A DNA stretch of 64,000 nucleotides from an uncultured Alphaproteobacteria bacterium. GTDB taxonomy: Bacteria > Pseudomonadota > Alphaproteobacteria > Puniceispirillales > Puniceispirillaceae. Within the stretch, counting starts at the first letter, position 1; each line of letters opens with the position of its first letter. Where the stretch lies: assembly GCA_937924895.1 (NCBI GenBank), contig CALEYP010000096.1:1-64000 (forward strand). Direction: 5' to 3'. The notes below the pieces were generated by a model, which worked only from the letters and a program-made list of their open reading frames with translations, was not told the DNA's origin and searched no databases. The position numbers and the translations under genes are program-made. This document shows, in pieces, positions 17,533 through 26,649 of this stretch.

Positions 17533-20403
17533 ATGACGAAACAACCTCACATTGACGCATCACCAAAAGTGAATGACGAAATGCATCAGACCACATGTTA
17601 TATGTGTGCCTGTCGTTGTGGCATTAATGTTCATTTGCGTGATGGCAAAGTCAGATATATCGAAGGGAATCGTGATCACCCTGTGAACCAGGGTGTTCTG
17701 TGTGCTAAAGGTTCTGCTGGTATTATGCAGCATTACTCGCCCGCTCGTTTGCAATCACCATTGCGCCGCGTAGGCCCGCGTGGTTCAGGACAATTTGAGG
17801 CGATTAGCTGGGATGAGGCGCTGACGGAAGTGGCGTCAGATCTGGCTAAAATCAGAGCTGATGACCCACGTAAATTAGCATTTTTCACAGGCCGTGACCA
17901 ATCACAAGCGCTAACAGGCTGGTGGGCAACGCAATTTGGGACACCTAACTTTGCAGCGCATGGGGGGTTCTGCTCAGTCAATATGGCCGCTGGCGGTATA
18001 TATACGCTTGGCGGTGCCTTCTGGGAATTTGGCTCAGCTGATTGGGAGCGCACAGAGTGTTTTGTGTTGTTCGGTGTCGCGGAAGATCATGATTCTAACC
18101 CTATCAAAATGGGCTTGGGTCGTCTAAAGCAACGCGGAGTTAAAGTCATCTCAGTCAATCCTGTGCAAACAGGATATGCCGCTGTGTCTGATGATTGGTA
18201 TGGCATTACACCAGGCATGGATGGGTTATTTATCCTATCTGTCATTCGTGAATTAATGCTGGCAGGCAAAATCGATATTGAATATCTGACGCGCTATACC
18301 AATGTACCATGGCTTGTTATCCAGAATGAAGGTGCGGCGAATCATGGCTTGTTCTGGCGCAATGAGGCTGGTGAAACACAAATTATTGACCGTAAAACAG
18401 GCCAGGCCGTCCCATCACACACGCAGAATGTCGTGCCGGATTTGGGCAAAGAAATCGCGCTTCCAGAGGGCGGGAAAGCCGTCCCTGTATTCCAGCTCAT
18501 GGCTGAAGCCTATTTGAAAGATGAGTATGCCCCTGAGGCTGTGGCTGATCGCACTGGCATTGCAGCAGCGCGCATTCGCCAATTTGCAGCGACTTTGGCT
18601 GAGGCCGCTTTTGAAAAAGAAGTGGTCATTGACCAGCCTTGGACAGATTGGAAAGGCACGCGCCATGAGAAAATGATTGGCCGCCCTGTCTCAATGCATG
18701 CCATGCGTGGTATTTCTGCACATTCAAATGGCTTCCAAACTTGTCGGGCGTTGCATGTTCTGCAATTGCTTTTAGGCTCAGTTGAAGTACCTGGTGGGTT
18801 CCGTTTCAAGCCACCCTATCCAAAGCCAGCAGAAATTCATCCAAAGCCAGCTGGTCGCCTTGATCAAGTGGCCCCCAATACGCCGTTGAAAGGCGCCCCT
18901 TTGGGATATGTCATGGGGCCGGAAGACCTCATCATTGATGATAAGGGTCAGCCTTTGCGTATTGATAAAGCCTATTCATGGGATGCACCTTTGTCCGCTC
19001 ATGGCTTGATGCATATGGTGATCTCAAACGCAGCAGCGGGCGATCCCTATCCGGTTGATGTGTTGTTTATGTATATGGCGAATATGGCGTGGAATTCATC
19101 CATGAATACGTCAGGGATGATTGATATGCTCACTGCCAAAAAAGATGATGGCAGCTATCAGATCCCGAAAATCATCTATTCAGATGCCTATGCCTCTGAG
19201 ATGGTTGATTATGCGGATATCATCTTGCCTGATACCACCTATCTAGAACGTCATGATTGTATCTCGCTTCTGGATCGTCCTATTTGTGAACCTGATGCGG
19301 TGGCGGATGCCATTCGCTGGCCGGTATGTCCACCAGATAGAGATGTGCGCGGCTTCCAATCTGTTCTGCTTGACTTGGGGGCACGTCTTGGTCTGCCAGG
19401 AATGACAAATGACGATGGCACAGCAAAGTTCAAGGATTATGGCGATTATATCGTCAATCATGAACGTAAAAGCGGGATTGGGCCTCTGGCTGGGTTCCGC
19501 GGCGCATCAGGCGATAAGGCCGGGCGTGGTGATAGCAACCCTGACCAATTGGATGCGTACATCGAAAATGGCGGTTTTTGGAGCCATGAGCTTCCCGAAG
19601 AGGCCCGCTTCTTTAAACATGCGAATGTGGCCTACCAAGAATTTGCTGTCGAGATGGGATTTTATGATAGCCCGCAGCCTTATGACTTCCAGATATATTC
19701 AGAAGTCTTGCAAAAATTTAAGCTGGCCGCAGAGGGACATGGTGATCAGCAACCCCCTGACCATATGAGAGAGCAGCTTCAAACATGCTTCACGCCGCTA
19801 CCAAGCTGGTACGCGCCATTTGAAGGAGAGGCTGTGTCAGAGGATGATTATCCTATCTTTGCGCTAACCCAGCGTCCGATGGCGATGTATCATTCATGGG
19901 GCTCGCAAAATGCGTGGCTACGCCAAATTCATGGTTACAACCCACTCTTTATTTCTACTGAGTTGGCTGAAAAGCATGATTTACAAGAGGGCGATTGGGC
20001 CAAGCTGACTTCGCATCATGGGACCATTACGGTGCCAGTTTGTGTGATGGCTGGCGTCAATAAAGATACGGTTTGGACATGGAATGCCATTGGTAAGAAA
20101 AAAGGCGCATGGCGTCTGTCCGATGATGCGCCTGAGTCAAATAAGGGCTTTTTGCTCAATCATTTGATTCACGAATTATTGCCACCAAAAGGCGATGGTT
20201 TGCGCTGGTCTAATTCAGATCCGATCACAGGTCAGGCCGCATGGTATGATCTGAAAGTTCAGATGGAAAAGACAGACCCGCCAGCTGACCTTGCAAGCCA
20301 GCCACAATTCAATAAACCACAAGATTTGCCAAATATGCCAACGCCAGACGGCACTGTGCGCTATGGTAATGAATGGACAAATGCAACAAGGAATAAATCA
20401 TGA
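17533..20403 (+). CDS. soeA: Molybdopterin oxidoreductase catalytic subunit, SoeA-type sulfite dehydrogenase
   Basis: A 956-residue DMSO-reductase-family catalytic subunit. The N-terminal [4Fe-4S] site is C22-x2-C25-x3-C29-x27-C57 (CYMCACRCG and GVLCAKG). A likely Mo ligand is C147 in AHGGFCSVNMAAGG. The C-terminal molydop-binding domain appears at FALTQRPMAMYHSWGSQNAWLRQIHG. No twin-arginine leader is present, so it should face the cytoplasm, as known for SoeABC. It is the first of three overlapping or adjacent genes with the iron-sulfur and membrane subunits, and follows pta by 21 nt. Thiosulfate/polysulfide reductase or formate dehydrogenase relatives are alternatives; the taurine context and missing Tat signal favour sulfite oxidation. 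Confidence 0.83.
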   Translation: MTKQPHIDASPKVNDEMHQTTCYMCACRCGINVHLRDGKVRYIEGNRDHPVNQGVLCAKGSAGIMQHYSPARLQSPLRRVGPRGSGQFEAISWDEALTEVASDLAKIRADDPRKLAFFTGRDQSQALTGWWATQFGTPNFAAHGGFCSVNMAAGGIYTLGGAFWEFGSADWERTECFVLFGVAEDHDSNPIKMGLGRLKQRGVKVISVNPVQTGYAAVSDDWYGITPGMDGLFILSVIRELMLAGKIDIEYLTRYTNVPWLVIQNEGAANHGLFWRNEAGETQIIDRKTGQAVPSHTQNVVPDLGKEIALPEGGKAVPVFQLMAEAYLKDEYAPEAVADRTGIAAARIRQFAATLAEAAFEKEVVIDQPWTDWKGTRHEKMIGRPVSMHAMRGISAHSNGFQTCRALHVLQLLLGSVEVPGGFRFKPPYPKPAEIHPKPAGRLDQVAPNTPLKGAPLGYVMGPEDLIIDDKGQPLRIDKAYSWDAPLSAHGLMHMVISNAAAGDPYPVDVLFMYMANMAWNSSMNTSGMIDMLTAKKDDGSYQIPKIIYSDAYASEMVDYADIILPDTTYLERHDCISLLDRPICEPDAVADAIRWPVCPPDRDVRGFQSVLLDLGARLGLPGMTNDDGTAKFKDYGDYIVNHERKSGIGPLAGFRGASGDKAGRGDSNPDQLDAYIENGGFWSHELPEEARFFKHANVAYQEFAVEMGFYDSPQPYDFQIYSEVLQKFKLAAEGHGDQQPPDHMREQLQTCFTPLPSWYAPFEGEAVSEDDYPIFALTQRPMAMYHSWGSQNAWLRQIHGYNPLFISTELAEKHDLQEGDWAKLTSHHGTITVPVCVMAGVNKDTVWTWNAIGKKKGAWRLSDDAPESNKGFLLNHLIHELLPPKGDGLRWSNSDPITGQAAWYDLKVQMEKTDPPADLASQPQFNKPQDLPNMPTPDGTVRYGNEWTNATRNKS

Positions 20404-21155
20404 CGTCACTTCCTGAACCACAGGCCATCAAGCTTGGTCTGGTGATTGACCTTGATATCTGCGTGGGCTGCCATGCCTGCGTGGTCAATTGTAAAGAATG
20501 GAATACCTCTGGCTATGGCGCCCCATTGGCAGATGAAAATGCCTATGGCGCTGACCCATCTGGGTCATGGCTCAATCGTGTTCACAGCTATGAAGTCACA
20601 TCTGAAGAGACTGACATTTCACGTACCGTTCACTTCCCAAAATCTTGCTTGCATTGCGAAGATGCGCCATGTGTGACGGTTTGTCCGACAGGCGCATCTT
20701 ATAAGCGGGCAGAAGATGGCATTGTTTTGGTCAATGAAGATTGGTGTATTGGCTGCGGCTTATGTGCCTGGTCTTGTCCTTATGGCGCTCGTGAGATGGA
20801 TCCAGCAGAGCAGGTCATGAAGAAATGTACGCTTTGTGTTGACCGTATCTATAATGAGAATCTGCCAGAGGAAGACCGCCAGCCCGCTTGTGTCCGCACT
20901 TGCCCGACCAATGCGCGTCATTTTGGTGATTTGGGTGACCCGAATTCTGAGGTCTCTTTGTTGGTCGCCGCGCGTGGCGGCATGGATTTGATGCCTGAGC
21001 AGCAAACCAAACCAGTGAACCAATATTTACCGCCGCGGGCACGCCCTCAACCAGAGGATACAGCGTCACTTGTCGCGATGGCTGAGGCAGCGCAGCCTAC
21101 AGGGTTCTGGAAGTGGGTTGATTCAACGCTTGATAAGATTTCAGGAGGGGCATAA
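20400..21155 (+). CDS. soeB: Four-cluster [4Fe-4S] electron-transfer subunit, SoeB-type
   Basis: A 251-residue DmsB/PhsB-like ferredoxin subunit carrying electrons from the molybdenum subunit to the membrane subunit. Four cysteine groups are visible: CVGCHACVVNC, CLHCEDAPCVTVCPTGA, CIGCGLCAWSCPYGA and CTLCVDRI...CVRTCPT. There is no signal peptide. The ATG overlaps the soeA stop by four bases (ATGA) and the stop is 2 nt before soeC, so the three subunits are translationally coupled. Confidence 0.88.
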   Translation: MTSLPEPQAIKLGLVIDLDICVGCHACVVNCKEWNTSGYGAPLADENAYGADPSGSWLNRVHSYEVTSEETDISRTVHFPKSCLHCEDAPCVTVCPTGASYKRAEDGIVLVNEDWCIGCGLCAWSCPYGAREMDPAEQVMKKCTLCVDRIYNENLPEEDRQPACVRTCPTNARHFGDLGDPNSEVSLLVAARGGMDLMPEQQTKPVNQYLPPRARPQPEDTASLVAMAEAAQPTGFWKWVDSTLDKISGGA

Positions 21156-21157
21156 TT

Positions 21158-22054
21158 ATGTTTCCCGCATTTTCGATTATCTTCTTCACAGTGATGTCAG
21201 GGTTCGGCTTTGGCCTTGCGGCGCTGGTAGCATCCGGCCTAATTGAGATGACAAATCCCTTTGATTACATCCTTGTCCTTGGCACGATTTTGGCATTCTC
21301 TGGCGCGGGTCTCATCTCATCAACATTTCACCTTGGCCATCCAGAGCGCGCTTGGCGTGCTTTGACACAATGGCGGTCTAGCTGGTTGAGCCGTGAGGGT
21401 GTGCTTGCCATCATCACCTTAGATGCGGTGTGTGGCTGGTTCGCCTATGACTATTTTGTGGGGCCACCTGCTTTATGGGCCAATGTGATTGTGGTGCTTT
21501 TGGCGTTAGCAACGATCTATTGCACAGCTATGATCTATGCGTCTCTGCGCACAGTGGCGAAATGGTATAATCCGCTCACGCCGCTTTGTTATCTGGCCTT
21601 TGGTATTGCAACCGGTCTGCTTGGACTTGCGGCATTAAATGAAATGATTGGCGGGACCTCAGATCATCTCGTGGCCTATGCCTCTCTGGCGCTATTGGGC
21701 GCTTGGATTGCCAAACTTATCTGGTGGCGGATGGGTAAAGATAGTGGCAGTACGCGTGAAACAGCCACCGGCCTTGGGGCATTGGGGACTGTACGTCCAT
21801 TGATGCCGCCTCATACCTCTGAGAATTATCTACAAAAGGAAATGGGTTTCCAGATTGGCCGTAAGCATGCTGATACAATTCGTATTATTGCGCTCATCAT
21901 TGGTGCTGCCGCGCCGCTGGCTATTTTGTCCTATTTGCCTGTGACAGCGATTACCATGACGCTTGCCTTTGGATTAGCCATGGCTGGGTTGTTCTTTGAG
22001 CGTTGGTTGTTCTTTGCTGAGGCAAAGCATGTGGTGATGTTATATTATCGCTAG
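21158..22054 (+). CDS. soeC: DmsC/NrfD-like membrane anchor subunit, SoeC-type
   Basis: A 298-residue integral membrane protein of the DMSO reductase anchor family with about eight hydrophobic helices. The segment STFHLGHPERAWRALTQWRSSWLSREG is typical of DmsC. It would pass electrons from sulfite oxidation to the quinone pool and tether SoeAB to the inner face of the membrane. Its start lies 2 nt after soeB. Hairpins follow the stop. Confidence 0.87.
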   Translation: MFPAFSIIFFTVMSGFGFGLAALVASGLIEMTNPFDYILVLGTILAFSGAGLISSTFHLGHPERAWRALTQWRSSWLSREGVLAIITLDAVCGWFAYDYFVGPPALWANVIVVLLALATIYCTAMIYASLRTVAKWYNPLTPLCYLAFGIATGLLGLAALNEMIGGTSDHLVAYASLALLGAWIAKLIWWRMGKDSGSTRETATGLGALGTVRPLMPPHTSENYLQKEMGFQIGRKHADTIRIIALIIGAAAPLAILSYLPVTAITMTLAFGLAMAGLFFERWLFFAEAKHVVMLYYR

Positions 22055-22160
22055 GATAATCACATTATCCTGAATGATAACAATGATATTGGGCGAGGGG
22101 CATAGGCCATCTCGCCCATTGACTTTTGCCCCCTGCTTAGCGATTGTTGGGGGTGTTTTT
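22054..22160 (+). terminator. Three hairpins after soeC, the last terminator-like
   Basis: GGATAAT/ATTATCC (22054-22070, 3-nt loop), GGGCGAG/CTCGCCC (22091-22117), and CCCCC (22129-22133) with GGGGG (22149-22153) followed by TGTTTTT. The third is a plausible weak intrinsic terminator for soeABC. All lie in the 123-nt gap before the pseudopilin genes. Confidence 0.5.
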
Positions 22161-22177
22161 GTGCCATGGTGTGACCT

Positions 22178-24220
22178 TTGTTAAATCCTATTTCTCGCTC
22201 TTCAGCTAAACTTCTCCCAGGTGTTTCAACTGTTGAATTGCTTGTCGCGATGACCATTTTGGCAACGGCAGCGATCGGTGTGTTTGGATTTATTACCCAG
22301 ACAGAAAATAACCTCTTCCAATCGCGCAATAATTTTGTTGATCAGCAAGCTGATGAGGCGCTTGGTGCCCTATTATATGAAGATTTCATCACTTCAGGCT
22401 TAACCGATTCCACAATGGTGGATGACTATAAATCAACCGATGCCAGTTTTCAGGGCGCAGAGCTCGCCTTATTGACTGTTCATGGAAATCAATCTCGTTT
22501 TGCCGATGGTCAGACATCAGCCAAATGTCGGCTTACATCTGCCACAAATGAATTGATAGGGTCTGTGAGTTTTGCTGCTGATTGCGTCACAATTCCAGAA
22601 GGTGATGATGATAACATCACGATTGCTCAGGCCATTAATAATGTCTTGGATATGGGGGTTCCTATTTCCTTTGGTGTTGAAAATGCTGGCGGTCTTTGCT
22701 CATCTACGCAGAAAATCCCAGACGCAAATGCGGATCCTGGTGCCATTGCGACATTGATTGTTGATGATGTCCAATGTCTCAGCAGTCCTGTTACCGGTCA
22801 GCCATCAGTTGGCTCTGAAATTATTTTCCCTCGTTTTGTTACCTACAGTGCGGAGGATCCAAATCGGTTCCATACCTCTTTAATTGAAAACTCAACCGGG
22901 AAGTCAACAGGGCTATCTATCACAGGCCCTAACAGCATTACAGCACCATCAGGCGTCAGCCGCGGCGTGACGGATTTCTTACTATCAGCGCTCGTTGATA
23001 ATGCCACCGCGGTGGTGACATTTGCGGCTGCGCAACTGCCAACACAATTATTAATCGCAGATCCTCATGGCACCACGCTTGTCGGTGATAATTCATCGTC
23101 TGTGACATTGACTGGTACAATTGAGAATTTGAAAGAAGCTATTCGGGATTTCTTCTATCGCTCACCAGATGGGTATTTTGGGGCTGATACGCTGACTGTT
23201 TCTGTGCGGTCTGGCTCACAGCGTTCGACGCTATCGGTGCCGGTGGACGTAACACCCAATTGCGGTGGCCAAACAAATGGTACCGCCACAAGATTTGATC
23301 TCGGTTATCTTGATAACACCTCAGGCATTCCAATTTTTGATGAAAGCACAGCAACCTTCATCACAACGGTATCAATCGTCGATGATTCGTCACCCACTCA
23401 TTTCTACGGCTATTGCCGACCTGGGGAGTCACGGTATGACTATGCCACAGGAACAAGTGTGAGTAACTCAACTTGTGGCACTGTTGGCGGCATAACCTAT
23501 CAAGATTATTCTAGCCGCCTGATGGTTGAAAATGGCATTGCGGTGAATCAAAATCGCGCCATTAACATCGCTCTCTATGAAGAGGATGACCAGATGGGCC
23601 AAGACCGCTTTGCCTTGATGGTAGTGCTCGATTCTTATGAAGGCATCTGTAATGACGGCATTCCATCGGGGTCTAGTTTTTCCGATAAGTTGGCAAGTGC
23701 TAGGAGCACAGGCTTTGCGTTGCGTGCCGAAGATTTCAAAAATAACCTAAGCAGCTTGCCTTTCACTTGGAACAAAACGATCGACACTAGCACGCAGTCT
23801 AAAAAGGATGATCAACGCTGTAAAGTTGTCTTCCGCCTATCCAATATGGAACCAGGTCGTAATTTAGATGCCACCTCTGATTTACATACCTTTACAGACG
23901 ATCCCGGCGAATATACGGGTACAATCGGATCTGACGGTACCTTGACGGCTCATGCCAGTTGGCGAGACCCGATTGATGGTGTTGTAATTCCATTACGGGT
24001 CACAAATACAAGTACAACACCTGTGCAATTGCGAAACTATACGTTCGGCAATCCAATTTTTGAACTAATTTGGTGGGACACACTCAATGCTTGGAATGTG
24101 CGCTCTGTGAATACTACAACGAACACGATTGAATATCAGTCCTTTAGTTTCAATCCTGGTGGGCCTGATCAAACACAAGCTATTCGCCTTAATATTAACC
24201 AATCAAGACAATGTAGCTAA
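22178..24220 (+). CDS. Giant prepilin-like protein with Ig/cadherin-like region
   Basis: A 680-residue protein with a type IV prepilin N-terminus: KLLPG followed by VSTVELLVAMTILATAAIGVFGF. Prepilin peptidase would cut after G15, and the mature protein has the diagnostic Glu at position +5 (E20). The only start consistent with that leader is TTG 22178, since an in-frame TGA lies 4 bases upstream. After the pilin helix comes a large cysteine-containing exported region; residues about 265-358 resemble a bacterial Ig/cadherin-like repeat (DGYFGADTLTVSVRSG). Residues 380-680 match nothing I recognise. It ends 2 nt before a second giant prepilin. Too large for a major pilin; perhaps a minor, tip-located pseudopilin. 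Confidence 0.78.
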   Translation: MLNPISRSSAKLLPGVSTVELLVAMTILATAAIGVFGFITQTENNLFQSRNNFVDQQADEALGALLYEDFITSGLTDSTMVDDYKSTDASFQGAELALLTVHGNQSRFADGQTSAKCRLTSATNELIGSVSFAADCVTIPEGDDDNITIAQAINNVLDMGVPISFGVENAGGLCSSTQKIPDANADPGAIATLIVDDVQCLSSPVTGQPSVGSEIIFPRFVTYSAEDPNRFHTSLIENSTGKSTGLSITGPNSITAPSGVSRGVTDFLLSALVDNATAVVTFAAAQLPTQLLIADPHGTTLVGDNSSSVTLTGTIENLKEAIRDFFYRSPDGYFGADTLTVSVRSGSQRSTLSVPVDVTPNCGGQTNGTATRFDLGYLDNTSGIPIFDESTATFITTVSIVDDSSPTHFYGYCRPGESRYDYATGTSVSNSTCGTVGGITYQDYSSRLMVENGIAVNQNRAINIALYEEDDQMGQDRFALMVVLDSYEGICNDGIPSGSSFSDKLASARSTGFALRAEDFKNNLSSLPFTWNKTIDTSTQSKKDDQRCKVVFRLSNMEPGRNLDATSDLHTFTDDPGEYTGTIGSDGTLTAHASWRDPIDGVVIPLRVTNTSTTPVQLRNYTFGNPIFELIWWDTLNAWNVRSVNTTTNTIEYQSFSFNPGGPDQTQAIRLNINQSRQCS

Positions 24221-24222
24221 TC

Positions 24223-26625
24223 ATGATACAATTGCGCCGCTATTTTTCGTTCCGTCAGTTTAGTGAAGGCTTTTCGCTGGTAGAATTAATGGTGACAATC
24301 ACCCTTATGACGGTGGTTGGTGCAAGTATCTTTACGATGATGCAATATCTTGAGAGAAGCCGTGTTCGCATCGAAACCTCTGCCGAGCTGCTCGATGATA
24401 TCGATCAAGCAGAGCTCTTTATCCGCTCAAAATTCCGGTCTTCAGACCGTATGATTTTCAATCGCGATTTCGTCAATCCGCTTCCTGAATTTTATAGTGC
24501 TGAATGTTTGATGTTATTGCGCCGAGAGGCCAAGGACAGGTCAGGTGTCAATTTCGTCAACACATCCGGTCATGTTGAAATTGAGGATTATCGTGGCCCT
24601 GGTGTAGGGTCAGATTTCACGGTTGGGCTGTGGTTTAAGAGAGATAACACCACACATACAACCCGTGAGACGATGGCCAGATGGGGATTCATGACCTTGT
24701 CAGACAATAGCTCCATCAGCTTGGACCTCTTGGAAACGGGGCAAATCGCGTTTCGATTTGGTCAGTCTGGCGGCTATGTTCATCATCCTGCTGGGTTGAA
24801 CGATAATCGCTGGCATCATATGACCGTGACCTTTGATAATGGAACAAGCGCTGGAAATGTTTCTGCAGCATCTTTTAAGATTTATGTCGATGGGTTCCCT
24901 TATGAGGTTTCTTTGTCAGACCCACTTATCCCGCTGCTTATTGACAATGCGACCTCGTCAGATGAATTCACGTTGGCAAAGCCTCATATAGGCGATAATG
25001 CATCTGCCTTTGGCGGTGTATTATCTGACCTTCAAGTCTACTCCTCTTTCGCTACAGCCGATAAGGTGACTACCATTTACACCGATGGCGGTGTTCCACT
25101 ACAGATGGAAAAAGACATTCATTTCCGTCTTGATAGTGTCATGATTGATAACCTCACAGATGTGGGTGGTGATAATTATACCGGTGTTTTGGTTAATCAT
25201 AATCTGACCAACAAAATCGTGACTACGACTAGTGAGAGATATATTGGTGACGTCTTTGCAATGGTAGACCTACCAAATGATGGTAACGATACTTATGCGC
25301 TGATGCACCGTGCTGATCATAATGATTGCCCACCAAATGAAAATCAAATTGGTGGTTTTAAGCAGGTGACACAAGATATATTTGTCCGCCCGCCCGCTGA
25401 CGTGTTTTTTGACCGTTCTGCGTCTAATGCCAATGATATTATTGTGAATTACGGCTTTAGCTCCGGAACAGGAAGCACATCTGTTACTTATCAAGCACAG
25501 CCTCGTAAATTGGCGCTAAATAAGAAGTTCTTTGATGAGGATTTCTGTCGTGCGGATCCGAATCTTGTATTATCTGCACCGCCTGGCGTCACGAATTGCC
25601 CAATTGAAGAAGGCTTTGCCTATATTGCCACGGATTATGATAATCTATCAGATGAATTATTTATTCCGGGCGCACAATATTGGGAAGATAATCAAACCTA
25701 TTACAACATACCAGGTGCCCCAGATGGGATGCTTGCGACTTGGAATGCTGAAACAGGGGTGATGACCTTCCGCCTTGATAATGGGTCTGCAGTACAAATC
25801 AAAGAATGGGAAAAGACGATGCGCCAATTGGCTTATCGCCCCTTATTAGAAGATTATACACCGACCAAGGAATTAGTTATCTCACTAGGGCAATTGCCGA
25901 TGCTGGTTGATGGGGAATATCATTTTTATGATTTTGTTGAAGTAGATCCCGGGGTGACTGTCGATTGGGGAGACTCTCAGACAGCAGCGAATAATACAAT
26001 GTTCTGTGGTTATGCGGGCTATTTGGCAACGCCAACCTCAGCAGAAGAAAATGCCTTCTTGATTGAGCGTTTCAGAAAATCAACAGGTGCAGTCCCCGCT
26101 GGTTGGATTGGCGGATCAGACGTAAACGCCGCTGGTACATGGGTCTGGGAAACCAATAGCCCCGAGGCGGGCATTCAATTCTGGGATCAGACCAATATGG
26201 CCTCGGGAGATGCCTCTGGGCAGCCACGTGCGGCTGATGGCAGTGCTGTCACAACGGCTGACTTTGTACTAACAGATTGGGTGTCAATTCCGGGAGATGC
26301 GCCAGGATTAACACGGCGGACAACAACATCTACCGCGACAAATGTGGCACTGCATTATCAAAATTGGTCAACGAAAGAGCCAAATAATGCTGGTGGGTCC
26401 ACATCGGTCAACAATGAGCCGTATTTGCAGATTGTGGGTTCAACGGGCGGCAATGGTTATTGGAATGATTTGCCAGATAATCGCCCTTGCCAAGATAACG
26501 TCTATTATAACCCTTGCGGTTATTATGTAGAATGGGGTGGGCATCCCGGCTTGTCACTCAACTCGCTGGTTTATAAGCGAGTGGTCGATTTATCTGTCCA
26601 ACGAGAATTCTGCGCACAAAACTAA
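24223..26625 (+). CDS. Giant prepilin-like adhesin with LamG-like and C-type lectin-like domains
   Basis: An 800-residue protein. The leader MIQLRRYFSFRQFSEG (16) is followed by FSLVELMVTITLM, a canonical prepilin cleavage site with Glu at +5 (E21). Residues about 60-85 look like a PilW/GspJ-type minor pilin. Residues about 116-290 resemble a laminin-G/concanavalin-like fold (DFTVGLWFKR, NRWHHMTVTFD, FKIYVDG). Residues about 594-772 resemble a C-type lectin fold: GYLATPTSAEENAFL, WIGGSD, TWVWE, NWSTKEPNNAGG with the EPN sugar-specificity triad at 719-721, and WND at 747-749. The protein is probably displayed on a pilus or pseudopilus and binds glycans. It follows the previous gene by 2 nt. 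Confidence 0.8.
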   Translation: MIQLRRYFSFRQFSEGFSLVELMVTITLMTVVGASIFTMMQYLERSRVRIETSAELLDDIDQAELFIRSKFRSSDRMIFNRDFVNPLPEFYSAECLMLLRREAKDRSGVNFVNTSGHVEIEDYRGPGVGSDFTVGLWFKRDNTTHTTRETMARWGFMTLSDNSSISLDLLETGQIAFRFGQSGGYVHHPAGLNDNRWHHMTVTFDNGTSAGNVSAASFKIYVDGFPYEVSLSDPLIPLLIDNATSSDEFTLAKPHIGDNASAFGGVLSDLQVYSSFATADKVTTIYTDGGVPLQMEKDIHFRLDSVMIDNLTDVGGDNYTGVLVNHNLTNKIVTTTSERYIGDVFAMVDLPNDGNDTYALMHRADHNDCPPNENQIGGFKQVTQDIFVRPPADVFFDRSASNANDIIVNYGFSSGTGSTSVTYQAQPRKLALNKKFFDEDFCRADPNLVLSAPPGVTNCPIEEGFAYIATDYDNLSDELFIPGAQYWEDNQTYYNIPGAPDGMLATWNAETGVMTFRLDNGSAVQIKEWEKTMRQLAYRPLLEDYTPTKELVISLGQLPMLVDGEYHFYDFVEVDPGVTVDWGDSQTAANNTMFCGYAGYLATPTSAEENAFLIERFRKSTGAVPAGWIGGSDVNAAGTWVWETNSPEAGIQFWDQTNMASGDASGQPRAADGSAVTTADFVLTDWVSIPGDAPGLTRRTTTSTATNVALHYQNWSTKEPNNAGGSTSVNNEPYLQIVGSTGGNGYWNDLPDNRPCQDNVYYNPCGYYVEWGGHPGLSLNSLVYKRVVDLSVQREFCAQN

Positions 26626-26649
26626 TCAATCGCCCCATGCGAGTGAGGC

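Noticed and set aside
16974..17534. 186-codon open frame on the minus strand inside pta
   Set aside because: Antisense shadow of pta; Ala/Ser-rich translation without family features.
17533..22054. Formate dehydrogenase or polysulfide reductase reading of the molybdoenzyme genes
   Set aside because: No Sec or FdhD/FdhE genes, no Tat leader on the catalytic subunit, and a sulfonate-type neighbourhood; the SoeABC reading fits better, although biochemistry would be needed to be certain.
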